From contig NZ_JALDTZ010000003.1 in assembly GCF_023109105.1 (NCBI RefSeq), positions 1 through 64,000 on the forward strand: a stretch of DNA of 64,000 nt. The letters run 5' to 3'. Position 1 is the stretch's first letter. The number at the start of each line of letters is the position of its first letter. Shown piece after piece: positions 28,541 to 36,991 of the stretch. The translations under genes and the position numbers were made by a program. The stretch comes from Streptococcus mitis. GTDB lineage: Bacteria > Bacillota > Bacilli > Lactobacillales > Streptococcaceae. Under the pieces are notes generated by a model. That model searched no databases. It had not been told where the DNA came from and saw only the letters and a program-made list of their open reading frames with translations.

Positions 28541-29950
28541 TTAATTCCCTGCGTAATATTTTTGGATTCCCTTGATTATCCCTTCAACTAGTTTATCTTG
28601 GTATTCACTACTACGGATTTTTTTGTTTTCTTCTGGATTATCCATATATCCCATCTCTAGCAAAACAGCTGGTTTAGCTGTTTCACGTAGAACAGCAAAG
28701 GTTGCTTGCAAAAGTCCAGCATCTCTGGCTCCAGTTTCAGCTAACAGTGAAGAATGGATATCGGCAGCAAGACGGTTACTTTCACTTATCCGTTCAGGAT
28801 TATTATGCCAATCCTTGTTAATCTTGCTAGGGAAGCCAGGTTCTTCCTTGTAAGAATAGGTTTGGATACCTAGATTAACAGTAGTATCATTTCCGGTAGC
28901 GTTGAAATGAAGGCTGATGAAAAAGTCAGCATTGGTCTTGTTGACCATACGAGAACGCTCGGTAATAAAATCAACGTCTATATCACTGTCTCGAGAGGTA
29001 AGAACGGTATAGCCTAGGCCTTCTAATCGTTTACGTAATTTACGGTAAACTTGTAGGTTCAATTCTTTTTCAGCTATGCCATAGTAATAAGCACCGCGAT
29101 CCTTACCACCGTGTCCTGGATCTAGAAAAATAGTTTTAGAGTAATGTCCTTTTTGAAAACCTTGTGCTAATCCACGAACCCATTTTCCATTTCCTTGGAA
29201 GAGCTGGTTTTTGCCATCCACTGCATAGGTTCCTGTGACATACACACCATCGTCCTTAAGATAGTACCAAGCTTGATAGTCTGGGTCATAAATCCATTCC
29301 TTATGGGCCATGTAGCCACCAGATTTGAGGTAGTAGGAACCAATCCATTGTTTTTGGGCGTAGCGTCCGCCAGATTTGAGGTAAAACCAACTAGAGTAGC
29401 TTTGGTCGTAGACCCATTCCTTATCTGCCATGGCACCGCTAGATTTGAGGTAGTAATCGCCCTTCCAGACATTGGCCAACATTCTACCGTAGCCATCAAA
29501 AACATACCACTTGCCATTGATTTGGCTCCATTGGTTGGATAAATATTTACCTGACCCATTGATATAGTACCAATTATTTCCCATCTGATACCAGCTATTT
29601 TCAAGCAAATAGCCATGACTATCAAAGAGATAACCATCATAGAGAGTATCTGTAAATTTGACCCCAGTTTGACTATAAAACGTCCACTTGCTTCCTTCTT
29701 TTACCCAGCCAGTCTGTATAGGTTGATTGGGTTTGGTTTCCTTAGAAAGAGACGGCTTGGTTTCTTGTTCGCTTGAACTAGCTGTGCTTGACGAAGTTTC
29801 TGTACTAGCTTGTGAACTGCTAGCAGAAGTAGTTGTAGAACTACTAATATGGTTACTAGTAGAATGACTTGTATCATCAGCCAAAACCACTTGGCTGGAT
29901 AAGCCAAGCACAGCCAAAGCTAAAAGTGTCAGTCTTTTGTGTGATTTCAT
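28541..29950 (-). CDS. choline-binding N-acetylmuramoyl-L-alanine amidase (Amidase_3)
   Basis: 469-aa secreted cell-wall hydrolase. Signal peptide 1-24 (cleavage after VVLA), then a Ser/Thr-rich linker to about 75. About eight choline-binding-type repeats (about 80-260, W-Y/F-aromatic and GxW units such as NNWYYINGSGKY) follow, which attach it to phosphocholine on teichoic acids. The C-terminal zinc amidase domain (about 273-469) has ligands in LDPGHGGKD, AEKELN and ISLHFNAT and the catalytic Glu in LLEMGYMDN. It cuts between MurNAc and the L-Ala stem. The module order and family differ from LytA, which has an N-terminal Amidase_2 domain. Confidence 0.9.
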   Translation of the reverse strand: MKSHKRLTLLALAVLGLSSQVVLADDTSHSTSNHISSSTTTSASSSQASTETSSSTASSSEQETKPSLSKETKPNQPIQTGWVKEGSKWTFYSQTGVKFTDTLYDGYLFDSHGYLLENSWYQMGNNWYYINGSGKYLSNQWSQINGKWYVFDGYGRMLANVWKGDYYLKSSGAMADKEWVYDQSYSSWFYLKSGGRYAQKQWIGSYYLKSGGYMAHKEWIYDPDYQAWYYLKDDGVYVTGTYAVDGKNQLFQGNGKWVRGLAQGFQKGHYSKTIFLDPGHGGKDRGAYYYGIAEKELNLQVYRKLRKRLEGLGYTVLTSRDSDIDVDFITERSRMVNKTNADFFISLHFNATGNDTTVNLGIQTYSYKEEPGFPSKINKDWHNNPERISESNRLAADIHSSLLAETGARDAGLLQATFAVLRETAKPAVLLEMGYMDNPEENKKIRSSEYQDKLVEGIIKGIQKYYAGN

Positions 29951-30243
29951 ATGAGATACCTTTCTAGAGAGATGAAATTTCAGTAATTATCGTAAAAAAC
30001 TGTTCATATTACCATTATACACTAAAAAAGTTAGAAAATTACTAAAATATCAAATCTTTTCTTATTGAAAAAGAAGAAAGTATTTTCATTTTACTAACTT
30101 TTAACGCAACCAATATCCAAACAAAGTTAGATGAAGAGCTAGATAAATTTGTTGTTTTAGTGCGAATCTTATGTTATCCTCCTTCCTAACAAACTGAATA
30201 AGCTTTAGAATCCTCTTTTCTAGTTTTCATATTATTAAAAAAG
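29951..30243. other. AT-rich intergenic region between divergent genes
   Basis: About 290 bases with no credible ORF. A TATAAT on the minus strand (30019-30014) may be the amidase -10. A loose inverted repeat (AAAGTTAG near 30028 and CTAACTTT near 30096) is visible. No repeat element recognised. Confidence 0.5.
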
Positions 30244-30252
30244 TGATAAAAT
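30244..30252 (+). promoter_or_regulatory. extended -10 promoter of rsh
   Basis: TGATAAAAT (TGn plus TAAAAT), 24 bases before the ATG at 30277. Confidence 0.55.
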
Positions 30253-30276
30253 GGTAGGAAGAATTGGAGAGTAGAG

Positions 30277-32499
30277 ATGCCAAAAGAAGTGAATTTAACA
30301 GGCGAAGAAGTTGTCGCTTTAACCAAAGAATATTTAACGGAAGAGGATGTTGCTTTTGTACATAAAGCCTTGGTCTATGCGGTGGATTGCCACAGTGGTC
30401 AATACCGCAAATCAGGCGAGCCTTATATCATTCACCCTATCCAAGTGGCAGGTATTTTAGCCAAACTCAAGCTGGATGCTGTAACGGTAGCTTGTGGTTT
30501 CTTGCATGATGTGGTGGAAGATACTGATGCGACCTTGGACGATTTGGAAAGAGAGTTTGGTCCTGATGTGCGCGTGATTGTCGATGGGGTTACTAAACTT
30601 GGTAAGGTCGAGTACAAATCGATCGAGGAGCAGTTGGCTGAAAATCATCGTAAGATGCTTATGGCCATGTCTGAGGACATCCGTGTTATCTTGGTCAAAC
30701 TGTCAGATCGCTTGCACAATATGCGGACCTTGAAACATCTTAGAAAAGACAAGCAGGAGCGCATTTCCAAAGAAACAATGGAAATCTATGCCCCACTTGC
30801 CCATCGTTTGGGGATTTCTAGCGTCAAATGGGAGTTGGAAGACTTATCTTTCCGTTATCTTAACCCAACGGAGTTTTACAAGATTACCCATATGATGAAG
30901 GAAAAGCGTAGAGAGCGTGAGGCCTTGGTGGATGAGGTAGTTACGAAACTAGAAAACTATTCGACAGATCGTCACCTAAAAGGGAAAATTTATGGTCGTC
31001 CCAAGCATATTTATTCGATTTTCCGCAAAATGCAGGATAAGAGAAAACGTTTTGAGGAAATCTATGACCTGATTGCCATTCGTTGTATCTTAGATACCCA
31101 AAGTGATGTTTATGCCATGCTTGGTTACGTGCATGAGCTATGGAAGCCGATGCCGGGTCGCTTCAAAGATTATATCGCTAATCGCAAGGCCAATGGTTAT
31201 CAGTCTATCCATACCACTGTTTATGGGCCCAAAGGGCCGATCGAATTCCAGATTCGGACAAAGGAAATGCACGAGGTGGCTGAGTACGGGGTTGCGGCTC
31301 ACTGGGCTTACAAGAAGGGCATCAAGGGGCAGGTTAACAGCAAGGAATCTGCTATTGGAATGAACTGGATCAAGGAGATGATGGAGCTCCAAGACCAGGC
31401 TGATGATGCTAAGGAATTTGTGGACTCTGTTAAGGAAAACTATCTGGCTGAGGAGATTTACGTCTTTACCCCAGATGGAGCTGTCCGTTCACTTCCAAAA
31501 GATTCAGGACCGATTGACTTTGCCTATGAAATCCATACAAAAGTTGGGGAAAAAGCAACTGGTGCCAAGGTCAATGGTCGCATGGTTCCGCTGACAACTA
31601 AGCTCAAGACAGGAGATCAGGTTGAAATTGTCACAAACCCGAACTCCTTTGGGCCGAGTCGTGACTGGCTCAATATGGTCAAGACCAGCAAGGCTCGTAA
31701 TAAGATTCGCCAGTTCTTTAAAAACCAAGACAAGGAATTGTCTGTCAATAAGGGTCGTGAAATGCTGATGGCTCAGTTCCAAGAAAACGGCTATGTGGCC
31801 AATAAATTCATGGACAAGCGCCATATGGACCAAGTTCTGCAAAAGACTAGCTACAAGACAGAAGAATCCCTCTTTGCGGCCATTGGTTTTGGCGAAATCG
31901 GTGCTATTACCGTCTTTAACCGTCTGACTGAAAAGGAACGTCGTGAAGAAGAGCGGGCCAAGGCAAAGGCTGAAGCAGAAGAACTTGTCAAAGGTGGCGA
32001 GGTCAAGGTTGAAAATAAAGAAACCCTCAAGGTTAAGCATGAGGGTGGTGTGGTCATTGAAGGTGCTTCTGGTCTCCTAGTGCGGATTGCCAAGTGTTGT
32101 AATCCAGTGCCTGGTGACGATATTGTCGGTTACATTACCAAGGGTCGTGGTGTGGCTATTCACCGTGTGGACTGTATGAACCTGCGAGCCCAAGAAAACT
32201 ACGAGCAACGTCTTCTTGATGTGGAATGGGAAGACCAGTACTCAAACTCAAATAAGGAGTATATGGCCCATATCGATATCTACGGTCTCAATCGTACAGG
32301 TCTCTTAAACGACGTTCTTCAAGTTCTCTCAAACACAACTAAGAATATCTCAACAGTCAATGCCCAACCAACCAAGGATATGAAATTTGCTAATATCCAT
32401 GTATCCTTTGGTATTGCTAACCTCTCTACGCTGACTACGGTTGTGGACAAGATTAAGAGCGTACCAGAGGTCTATTCTGTCAAACGGACCAACGGCTAA
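30277..32499 (+). CDS. relA: bifunctional (p)ppGpp synthetase/hydrolase (Rel/RSH)
   Basis: Stringent-response enzyme that makes and degrades (p)ppGpp. Domains in order: HD hydrolase (about 30-190, with HPIQVAG and HDVVEDTD carrying the His-Asp pair), synthetase (about 230-350, [21 protein letters not shown]), TGS (about 390-450), helical/zinc-finger region with the CCNPVPGDD motif (about 605) and the C-terminal ACT domain (about 665-740). Both catalytic motifs are intact, so it should be the long bifunctional enzyme. 740 aa is typical. dtd follows after 29 bases, a widely conserved pair. Confidence 0.97.
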   Translation: MPKEVNLTGEEVVALTKEYLTEEDVAFVHKALVYAVDCHSGQYRKSGEPYIIHPIQVAGILAKLKLDAVTVACGFLHDVVEDTDATLDDLEREFGPDVRVIVDGVTKLGKVEYKSIEEQLAENHRKMLMAMSEDIRVILVKLSDRLHNMRTLKHLRKDKQERISKETMEIYAPLAHRLGISSVKWELEDLSFRYLNPTEFYKITHMMKEKRREREALVDEVVTKLENYSTDRHLKGKIYGRPKHIYSIFRKMQDKRKRFEEIYDLIAIRCILDTQSDVYAMLGYVHELWKPMPGRFKDYIANRKANGYQSIHTTVYGPKGPIEFQIRTKEMHEVAEYGVAAHWAYKKGIKGQVNSKESAIGMNWIKEMMELQDQADDAKEFVDSVKENYLAEEIYVFTPDGAVRSLPKDSGPIDFAYEIHTKVGEKATGAKVNGRMVPLTTKLKTGDQVEIVTNPNSFGPSRDWLNMVKTSKARNKIRQFFKNQDKELSVNKGREMLMAQFQENGYVANKFMDKRHMDQVLQKTSYKTEESLFAAIGFGEIGAITVFNRLTEKERREEERAKAKAEAEELVKGGEVKVENKETLKVKHEGGVVIEGASGLLVRIAKCCNPVPGDDIVGYITKGRGVAIHRVDCMNLRAQENYEQRLLDVEWEDQYSNSNKEYMAHIDIYGLNRTGLLNDVLQVLSNTTKNISTVNAQPTKDMKFANIHVSFGIANLSTLTTVVDKIKSVPEVYSVKRTNG

Positions 32500-32528
32500 T
32501 TGTCCTAGCTCTTACTAGAAAGGCTATT

Positions 32529-32972
32529 ATGAAAATCATTATCCAGCGGGTTAAAAAAGCCCAAGTGAGTATCGAAGGTCAGGTTCAGGGAAAAATCAAT
32601 CAGGGACTCTTATTGTTGGTCGGTGTTGGACCAGAAGACCAAGAGGAAGATTTGGACTATGCTGTGAGAAAGCTTGTCAATATGCGGATTTTTTCAGATG
32701 CAGAAGGCAAGATGAACCTGTCTGTCAAAGATATTGAAGGAGAAATCCTCTCTATTTCTCAGTTTACCCTCTTTGCAGATACTAAGAAAGGCAATCGGCC
32801 AGCCTTTACAGGTGCAGCTAAGCCTGATATGGCATCAAACTTCTATGATGCTTTTAATCAAAAATTAGAGCAGGAAGTGCCCGTTCAGACAGGTATTTTT
32901 GGAGCGGATATGCAGGTTGAGCTGATCAATGACGGACCTGTTACCATTATCCTAGATACTAAAAATAGATAA
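32529..32972 (+). CDS. dtd: D-aminoacyl-tRNA deacylase
   Basis: 147-aa enzyme that hydrolyses D-aminoacyl-tRNA, preventing misincorporation of D-amino acids. Both active-site signatures are present: SQFTLFAD near residue 78 and the cross-subunit GPVT motif in NDGPVTIIL near 137. RBS AGAAAGG. Downstream of rsh in a two-gene operon ended by the terminator at 32978. Confidence 0.96.
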   Translation: MKIIIQRVKKAQVSIEGQVQGKINQGLLLLVGVGPEDQEEDLDYAVRKLVNMRIFSDAEGKMNLSVKDIEGEILSISQFTLFADTKKGNRPAFTGAAKPDMASNFYDAFNQKLEQEVPVQTGIFGADMQVELINDGPVTIILDTKNR

Positions 32973-32977
32973 GAAAG

Positions 32978-33003
32978 ACCAAGCCCAGCCGGCTTGGTTT
33001 TTC
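32978..33003 (+). terminator. terminator after dtd
   Basis: ACCAAGCC / GGCTTGGT stem with T run; lies just before the convergent 33011 gene and could serve both directions. Confidence 0.8.
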
Positions 33004-33010
33004 TTATCTA

Positions 33011-33424
33011 TCATAAAATACTCCAAAATGAAATCGGTTCTTGATAGGCTTTGGAGAAATCTTGTTTCAGGCTTTGGTTTATGCGATAGGAAGAAATGAG
33101 GTGTCCTAAAATTAGGAGAGTTCCTTGAAGGAAAAGTGGGACACCACTTAAACATATCAAGGAGAGAATCATCAGGCAATCCCATAGGAGGATTTGTAGG
33201 GCAAAACGCCAGAATTTCGGTCTAATCTGGGAATAGAGTTGACTAAAGTGGTCACAAAGCTGGTTAGAAAGATAAGTCAGTAGCACAGGATGAAAGAAAA
33301 TGAGCCAACCGCTATAAATCAAAATCCAATCCCAAGTAAGCCCTTCTTTAAATGTCAAAAATGCCAGCATGATTCCATCGATGACAAGGAGTTGAATGGT
33401 TTTGCTGTAGATGATTTTTTTCAT
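33011..33424 (-). CDS. four-helix membrane protein, tandem paralogue A
   Basis: 137-aa hydrophobic protein with about four helices (about 10-28, 35-55, 72-95, 98-112). It is the same length as its upstream neighbour (33443-33856) and shares the layout and a similar C-terminus (A: QEPISFWSIL, B: NKHISLWECL), so the two arose by tandem duplication. No known domain recognised. The 18-base gap indicates one operon, possibly with pnuC further upstream. Confidence 0.75.
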   Translation of the reverse strand: MKKIIYSKTIQLLVIDGIMLAFLTFKEGLTWDWILIYSGWLIFFHPVLLTYLSNQLCDHFSQLYSQIRPKFWRFALQILLWDCLMILSLICLSGVPLFLQGTLLILGHLISSYRINQSLKQDFSKAYQEPISFWSIL

Positions 33425-33442
33425 GCTAAAACCTCCTTTTCT

Positions 33443-33856
33443 TTAGAGGCACTCCCATAAAGAGATGTGTTTGTTGTAAAAATCTGGATAGTTGTCCCTT
33501 AGGTAGTTAGTCGTCGTATAATAAAAAGTAGAATGGCAAGCAGTGACGACTGGCATAAGAGAGAAAAAAAGATGAGAACTAACGAAGGCTAAAAGGACAA
33601 AAAATAGAAAATCAATGGAGAGAACTCCTAAATAGTAGAAGCGAATCTTTTTATTGATTTGAGGATAAATCTCAGAGAAATGATGTTTGAGTCGGACAAG
33701 CAAGCGAAATAGCAGGAGTCCCTGAGCAAGGAGGAAAATAAAACCAGAGAGCAAGAACCGGTCTAAAAATGTCTCTTGTCTCGTGTTAAAAAATGCAAAT
33801 AGTAGCAAATCAATGACTGCAATTGCTACAAAATGGATTCTAAAGAGATTTTTCAT
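33443..33856 (-). CDS. four-helix membrane protein, tandem paralogue B
   Basis: 137-aa hydrophobic protein, paralogue of 33011-33424, with four predicted helices and a short charged loop (LKHHFSEIYPQINKK) corresponding to CDHFSQLYSQIRPK in the other copy. The conserved H-F-S-x-[LI]-Y-[SP]-Q-I loop is a good family signature. Function unknown. RBS GGGAGGTCATCC-type sequence lies upstream of the ATG. Confidence 0.75.
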   Translation of the reverse strand: MKNLFRIHFVAIAVIDLLLFAFFNTRQETFLDRFLLSGFIFLLAQGLLLFRLLVRLKHHFSEIYPQINKKIRFYYLGVLSIDFLFFVLLAFVSSHLFFSLMPVVTACHSTFYYTTTNYLRDNYPDFYNKHISLWECL

Positions 33857-33888
33857 AGGATGACCTCCCTCTTTTATCTAGCTTTATT

Positions 33889-33972
33889 CTACACCAAACC
33901 AATGGTAGTTACAACTAAAATGATAATAAACAGTAGAAGGGTGATTCTATTAAGTCGTCTTGCTTTCTTTAT
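33889..33972 (-). CDS. possible 27-codon hydrophobic mini-protein with AUA in start position
   Basis: On the minus strand, directly after pnuC, an AAGGA (33984-33980) stands 7 bases before the triplet ATA (33972-33970). The frame continues KKARRLNRITLLLFIIILVV and stops at 33889. A basic N-terminus plus one membrane helix is a normal small membrane protein. An ATG would be expected where ATA stands, so this is either a non-canonical AUA start or a gene inactivated by one base change. Confidence 0.4.
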   Translation of the reverse strand: MKKARRLNRITLLLFIIILVVTTIGLV

Positions 33973-33987
33973 TTGAGTTTCCTTCTA

Positions 33988-34695
33988 TTATCTAGCTTCT
34001 TCATCATTCCAGACAAATAAAGCTCCAATTGCATTGAGGATATAAAAGATATATTTACCGATATTGGCGAAGTTTCCTTGAATGCCAGCCTTTGTCAGCT
34101 GCACAAAATTGTAAATCAACCAAAAGCCCCATTGAGTTGTTAATTTTAATGCATTCAAAGCATTGGCAATGAGGGACAGTGCAAAGGCAATCGTTGTCAC
34201 GTAGGCAAGGAGATTCATCTTACCTCCATAGCCGATATAGTTGGTCACAAAGGCAAAGAGGAAGGCAATAATTGAAATGATGATGGCCGCCAATTTTACC
34301 TGTTTTTGGCTCATTTGGTTGGGTCTGCCTTCTTGCGAAACTTCCCATTTTTTAATAGCAAAGGTATAAATGAGGAAGGTAACAGGATAGGTGATGATGG
34401 CCGCTTTATTTCCAAGGATATAATCAATGGTACCAGACAAAATCGTATTGACAATGCCAAAGTAATTTCCCCATTTGCTTAATTTTCCTGTAAAACGAGT
34501 GGACAACATGGAAATTCCAACGTTGGTTACGGAAATCAATCCAAAGGGAACAAGTGCAGTCCATGGTCCCCAGTCTACAAATTTATCTAGACGTGAGTTG
34601 AGGTAACCAGATGCAATCGCAATTCCAACGACCAAAGCAACCCCGAAGAGGTCAAACCATTTGGATGTCGCAAAAATTTTTAGTGATTTTTTCAT
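33988..34695 (-). CDS. pnuC: nicotinamide riboside/mononucleotide transporter PnuC
   Basis: 235-aa membrane protein of the PnuC family with about seven helices; it imports nicotinamide riboside by facilitated diffusion, with trapping by intracellular phosphorylation. Recognisable blocks: the WGPWTALVPFGLISVTNVG helix with its W/N residues and the C-terminal WLIYNFVQLTKAGIQGNFANIGKYIFYILNAI-type segment with the N/W substrate residues. No NAD-riboswitch is evident upstream. The terminator at 34764 separates it from psaR. Confidence 0.88.
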   Translation of the reverse strand: MKKSLKIFATSKWFDLFGVALVVGIAIASGYLNSRLDKFVDWGPWTALVPFGLISVTNVGISMLSTRFTGKLSKWGNYFGIVNTILSGTIDYILGNKAAIITYPVTFLIYTFAIKKWEVSQEGRPNQMSQKQVKLAAIIISIIAFLFAFVTNYIGYGGKMNLLAYVTTIAFALSLIANALNALKLTTQWGFWLIYNFVQLTKAGIQGNFANIGKYIFYILNAIGALFVWNDEEAR

Positions 34696-34763
34696 AGCTT
34701 AAACTATCTTTCTTTTTTTTAACAAACATTCTACAACTAAATGAAAGTAAAATCAAATGATAG

Positions 34764-34796
34764 AAATAAAACCCTGAAAATCAAACTTTCAGGGTT
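34764..34796 (-). terminator. terminator after psaR
   Basis: AACCCTGAAA / TTTCAGGGTT stem with a 7-base loop and a U-rich tail on the minus strand. Confidence 0.8.
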
Positions 34797-34815
34797 GGTT
34801 GGGGTACTTGAGAAA

Positions 34816-35466
34816 TTAGTCGATTTTTTCGACATAGAGTTGTTTGGCAATGTCCATACTTACTTGTAAATCCTCGTTTTTACTGAGGATAGTGAAGGTA
34901 TTGCTGAAGCCATCAAACTGCTTGACTTGGAGCTGGTCACCGATGTGAAGTGAGTGCTTGTCTAGATAATTGAGAATGTCAAAACTATCATTCACCCGAG
35001 TCAGGCGGTAGGCGCCAGCTTCCTTGATATCAGCTAGTGGCAGGTTATTGATTTCAACTAAGAGTTCTCCCTTGGAAGGAATGGTGCCTCCGTGAGGGCA
35101 GGTCTTGGGGAATCCAAGCAATTTATCCAGTCTCTCCACAAATAGCTCAGAGACAGTATGTTCCAATACCTCAGCTTCCTCGTGAATCTGGTCACTCGTA
35201 TAGTCTAAATGATGGACTAGAAAAACTTCAATCAAACGGTGTTTACGGTAGAGCTCAGAGACCAGTTTGAGTCCAAGGTCAGTCAGTAGATAGCCAGCTT
35301 CCTTGTCCTTGAGGATGAGATTTTCGCTCTTCATTCGTTTAATCATTTCGGTTACGGCAGGGGGAGAGACTTGCATACGAGCCGCAATTTCCTTGTTGGT
35401 AATCTTATGCAAATCTATGCCAATTTCATAAATACATTTTAGATAGTCTTCTTTGTTTGGGGTCAT
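34816..35466 (-). CDS. psaR: Mn-dependent DtxR-family repressor PsaR
   Basis: 216-aa metalloregulator. The N-terminal winged helix (about 1-70: EDYLKCIYEIG...NKEIAARMQVSPPAVTEMIKRM) is followed by the dimerisation and metal-binding domain (about 72-140: HRLIEVFLVHHLDYTSDQIHEEAEVLEH, with the Glu/His ligands). A C-terminal FeoA/SH3-like domain covers about 150-214. It is the expected repressor of psaBCA-tpx, whose operator lies 9 kb away in this window. RBS AGAGGAAA precedes the ATG. Confidence 0.93.
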   Translation of the reverse strand: MTPNKEDYLKCIYEIGIDLHKITNKEIAARMQVSPPAVTEMIKRMKSENLILKDKEAGYLLTDLGLKLVSELYRKHRLIEVFLVHHLDYTSDQIHEEAEVLEHTVSELFVERLDKLLGFPKTCPHGGTIPSKGELLVEINNLPLADIKEAGAYRLTRVNDSFDILNYLDKHSLHIGDQLQVKQFDGFSNTFTILSKNEDLQVSMDIAKQLYVEKID

Positions 35467-35495
35467 TCGTTTCCTCTTGTCTAATATCTTTATCT

Positions 35496-35504
35496 AGTAT
35501 ATCA
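35496..35504 (-). promoter_or_regulatory. extended -10 promoter of psaR
   Basis: On the minus strand TGATATACT (35504-35496), 30 bases before the psaR ATG; divergent from the promoter at 35539. Confidence 0.6.
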
Positions 35505-35538
35505 AAAAAAGCTAGATTTCTCTAGCTGTGACTTTTTA

Positions 35539-35547
35539 TGTTATACT
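35539..35547 (+). promoter_or_regulatory. extended -10 promoter of phosphoesterase gene
   Basis: TGTTATACT, 30 bases before the start at 35578. Confidence 0.6.
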
Positions 35548-35577
35548 TATTGCAAGAGAAAAAATGAGGAGATGAAT

Positions 35578-36420
35578 ATGACAAAAATAGCTCTTCTTTC
35601 AGATATTCATGGCAATACCACTGCTTTAGAGGCTGTTTTGGCCGATGCCGGGCAGCTAGGAGTGGATGAATACTGGCTTTTGGGAGATATTCTTATGCCA
35701 GGGACAGGGCGTAGAAGGGTATTGGACTTGTTGGCTGAAATACCGATTACGGCTAGAGTTTTGGGAAACTGGGAAGACAGTCTTTGGCATGGTGTCCGCA
35801 AGGAATTGGATAGTACTCGTCCCAGCCAACGCTATCTCTTGCGCCAGTGCCAGTATGTTTTAGAGGAAATTTCCCTAGAAGAAATCGAACTGCTCCACAA
35901 TCAACCTCTCCAGCTTCATCGTCAGTTTGGGGATTTGACGGTAGGAATTAGCCATCATCTGCCTGATAAGAACTGGGGGCGAGAGTTGATTCATACTGGA
36001 GCACAAGAGGATTTTGACCGTTTGGTGACCAATCCGCCTTGTGATATTGCTGTTTATGGTCATATTCATCAGCAGTTGCTTCGTTACGGGACTGGTGGGC
36101 AATTGATTGTCAATCCGGGTTCGATTGGCCAACCTTTCTTTCTAGATGCCCAGCTGCGGAAGGACTTACGGGCCCAGTATATGATTTTGGAGTTTGATGA
36201 CAAGGGCTTGGTAGATATGGACTTCCGACGGGTAGACTACGATGTGGCAGCTGAATTACAGCTGGCTAAAGACCTTAAACTTCCCTATTTTGAGGTTTAT
36301 TATGAAAGTCTGGTCAATGGTATCCACCATACTCATAATCAGGAATTTCTGAGAGAATTGGCCCAGAAAGAGGGATATGATAGGGAATTAGATGCCTGGT
36401 TGGAAAGTGGTAATAATTGA
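35578..36420 (+). CDS. calcineurin-like metallophosphoesterase
   Basis: 280-aa cytoplasmic phosphoesterase. The dimetal motifs DIHGN near residue 8, GD near 36, GNWED near 65, a His pair (GISHHLP) near 125 and GHIHQQ near 163 follow the order of the YfcE/Icc-like family. I start at ATG 35578 because TGAGGAG is 6 bases before it and only 1 base before the in-frame ATG at 35572. Substrate unknown; relatives act on phosphodiesters or cyclic nucleotides. The Rrf2 gene follows after 75 bases. Confidence 0.85.
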   Translation: MTKIALLSDIHGNTTALEAVLADAGQLGVDEYWLLGDILMPGTGRRRVLDLLAEIPITARVLGNWEDSLWHGVRKELDSTRPSQRYLLRQCQYVLEEISLEEIELLHNQPLQLHRQFGDLTVGISHHLPDKNWGRELIHTGAQEDFDRLVTNPPCDIAVYGHIHQQLLRYGTGGQLIVNPGSIGQPFFLDAQLRKDLRAQYMILEFDDKGLVDMDFRRVDYDVAAELQLAKDLKLPYFEVYYESLVNGIHHTHNQEFLRELAQKEGYDRELDAWLESGNN

Positions 36421-36495
36421 CATTACAACTGAAAAGGGTATAATAAAAGAAAAAGAAGAGTAGAGGCAGGGTAGCCTCTTAAAAAGGAGAAGAGG

Positions 36496-36933
36496 ATGCA
36501 AATTCCAAGTAGATTTACCATTGCGACTCATATGCTGATAATCATTGCCCTCAAGGGGAAGGAAAGCAAGGTAACCAGTGATTTTCTGGCTGCTAGTGTT
36601 GGGGTCAATCCAGTCATTATCAGAAAAACCTTGTCCCAGTTGAAGAAGGCAGAGTTGATTTCAGTAGCGCGTGGGACAGGCGGAACAGAGATTGTTAAGG
36701 ATCTCAAGGACATTAGTCTTTTAGATGTTTATCAAGCGGTTGAGTGTCTTGGTAAGACAGGTCAACTCTTTAGTTTTCATGACAATCCAAATCCAAATTG
36801 CCCAGTTGGAGCTCATATTCATGATGTTTTGGATCAAAAATTGGAGAGAATCCAGCTGGCTATGGAGGCTGAACTTGGTCAGACTAGTCTAGAGCAAGTC
36901 GTGGCAGATGCAGAGAATAAAATGAAGGAGTGA
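36496..36933 (+). CDS. Rrf2-family transcriptional regulator
   Basis: 145-aa winged-helix regulator. The N-terminal RFTIATHMLIIIAL and recognition helix (SVGVNPVIIRKTLSQLKKAELI) followed by the wing ARGTGGTEIVKDLKDISLLDVYQAV are typical Rrf2. Only one Cys (NPNCPVG, near 94) is present in the loop that binds Fe-S in IscR, so it more likely belongs to the non-cluster YwnA/YwgB-type subgroup. RBS AAAGGAGAAGAGG is strong. Target unknown. Confidence 0.88.
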   Translation: MQIPSRFTIATHMLIIIALKGKESKVTSDFLAASVGVNPVIIRKTLSQLKKAELISVARGTGGTEIVKDLKDISLLDVYQAVECLGKTGQLFSFHDNPNPNCPVGAHIHDVLDQKLERIQLAMEAELGQTSLEQVVADAENKMKE

Positions 36934-36948
36934 TTTTTTCTTTAAAAC

Positions 36949-36991
36949 AAAAAAGCTTGTGAGAAGGTTCACACCTTATCATAAGCTTTTT
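36949..36991. terminator. bidirectional terminator
   Basis: AAAAAGCTTGTGA / TCATAAGCTTTTT stem between the convergent Rrf2 and lipase genes. Confidence 0.8.

Noticed and set aside
29167..29640. Long open frames on both strands across the choline-binding repeats
   Set aside because: They arise from the repetitive codon pattern of the aromatic repeats; the amidase frame has signal peptide and catalytic motifs.
31504..32040. 178-codon open frame antisense to the Rel gene
   Set aside because: Shadow of codon bias in the sense gene; no promoter or RBS.
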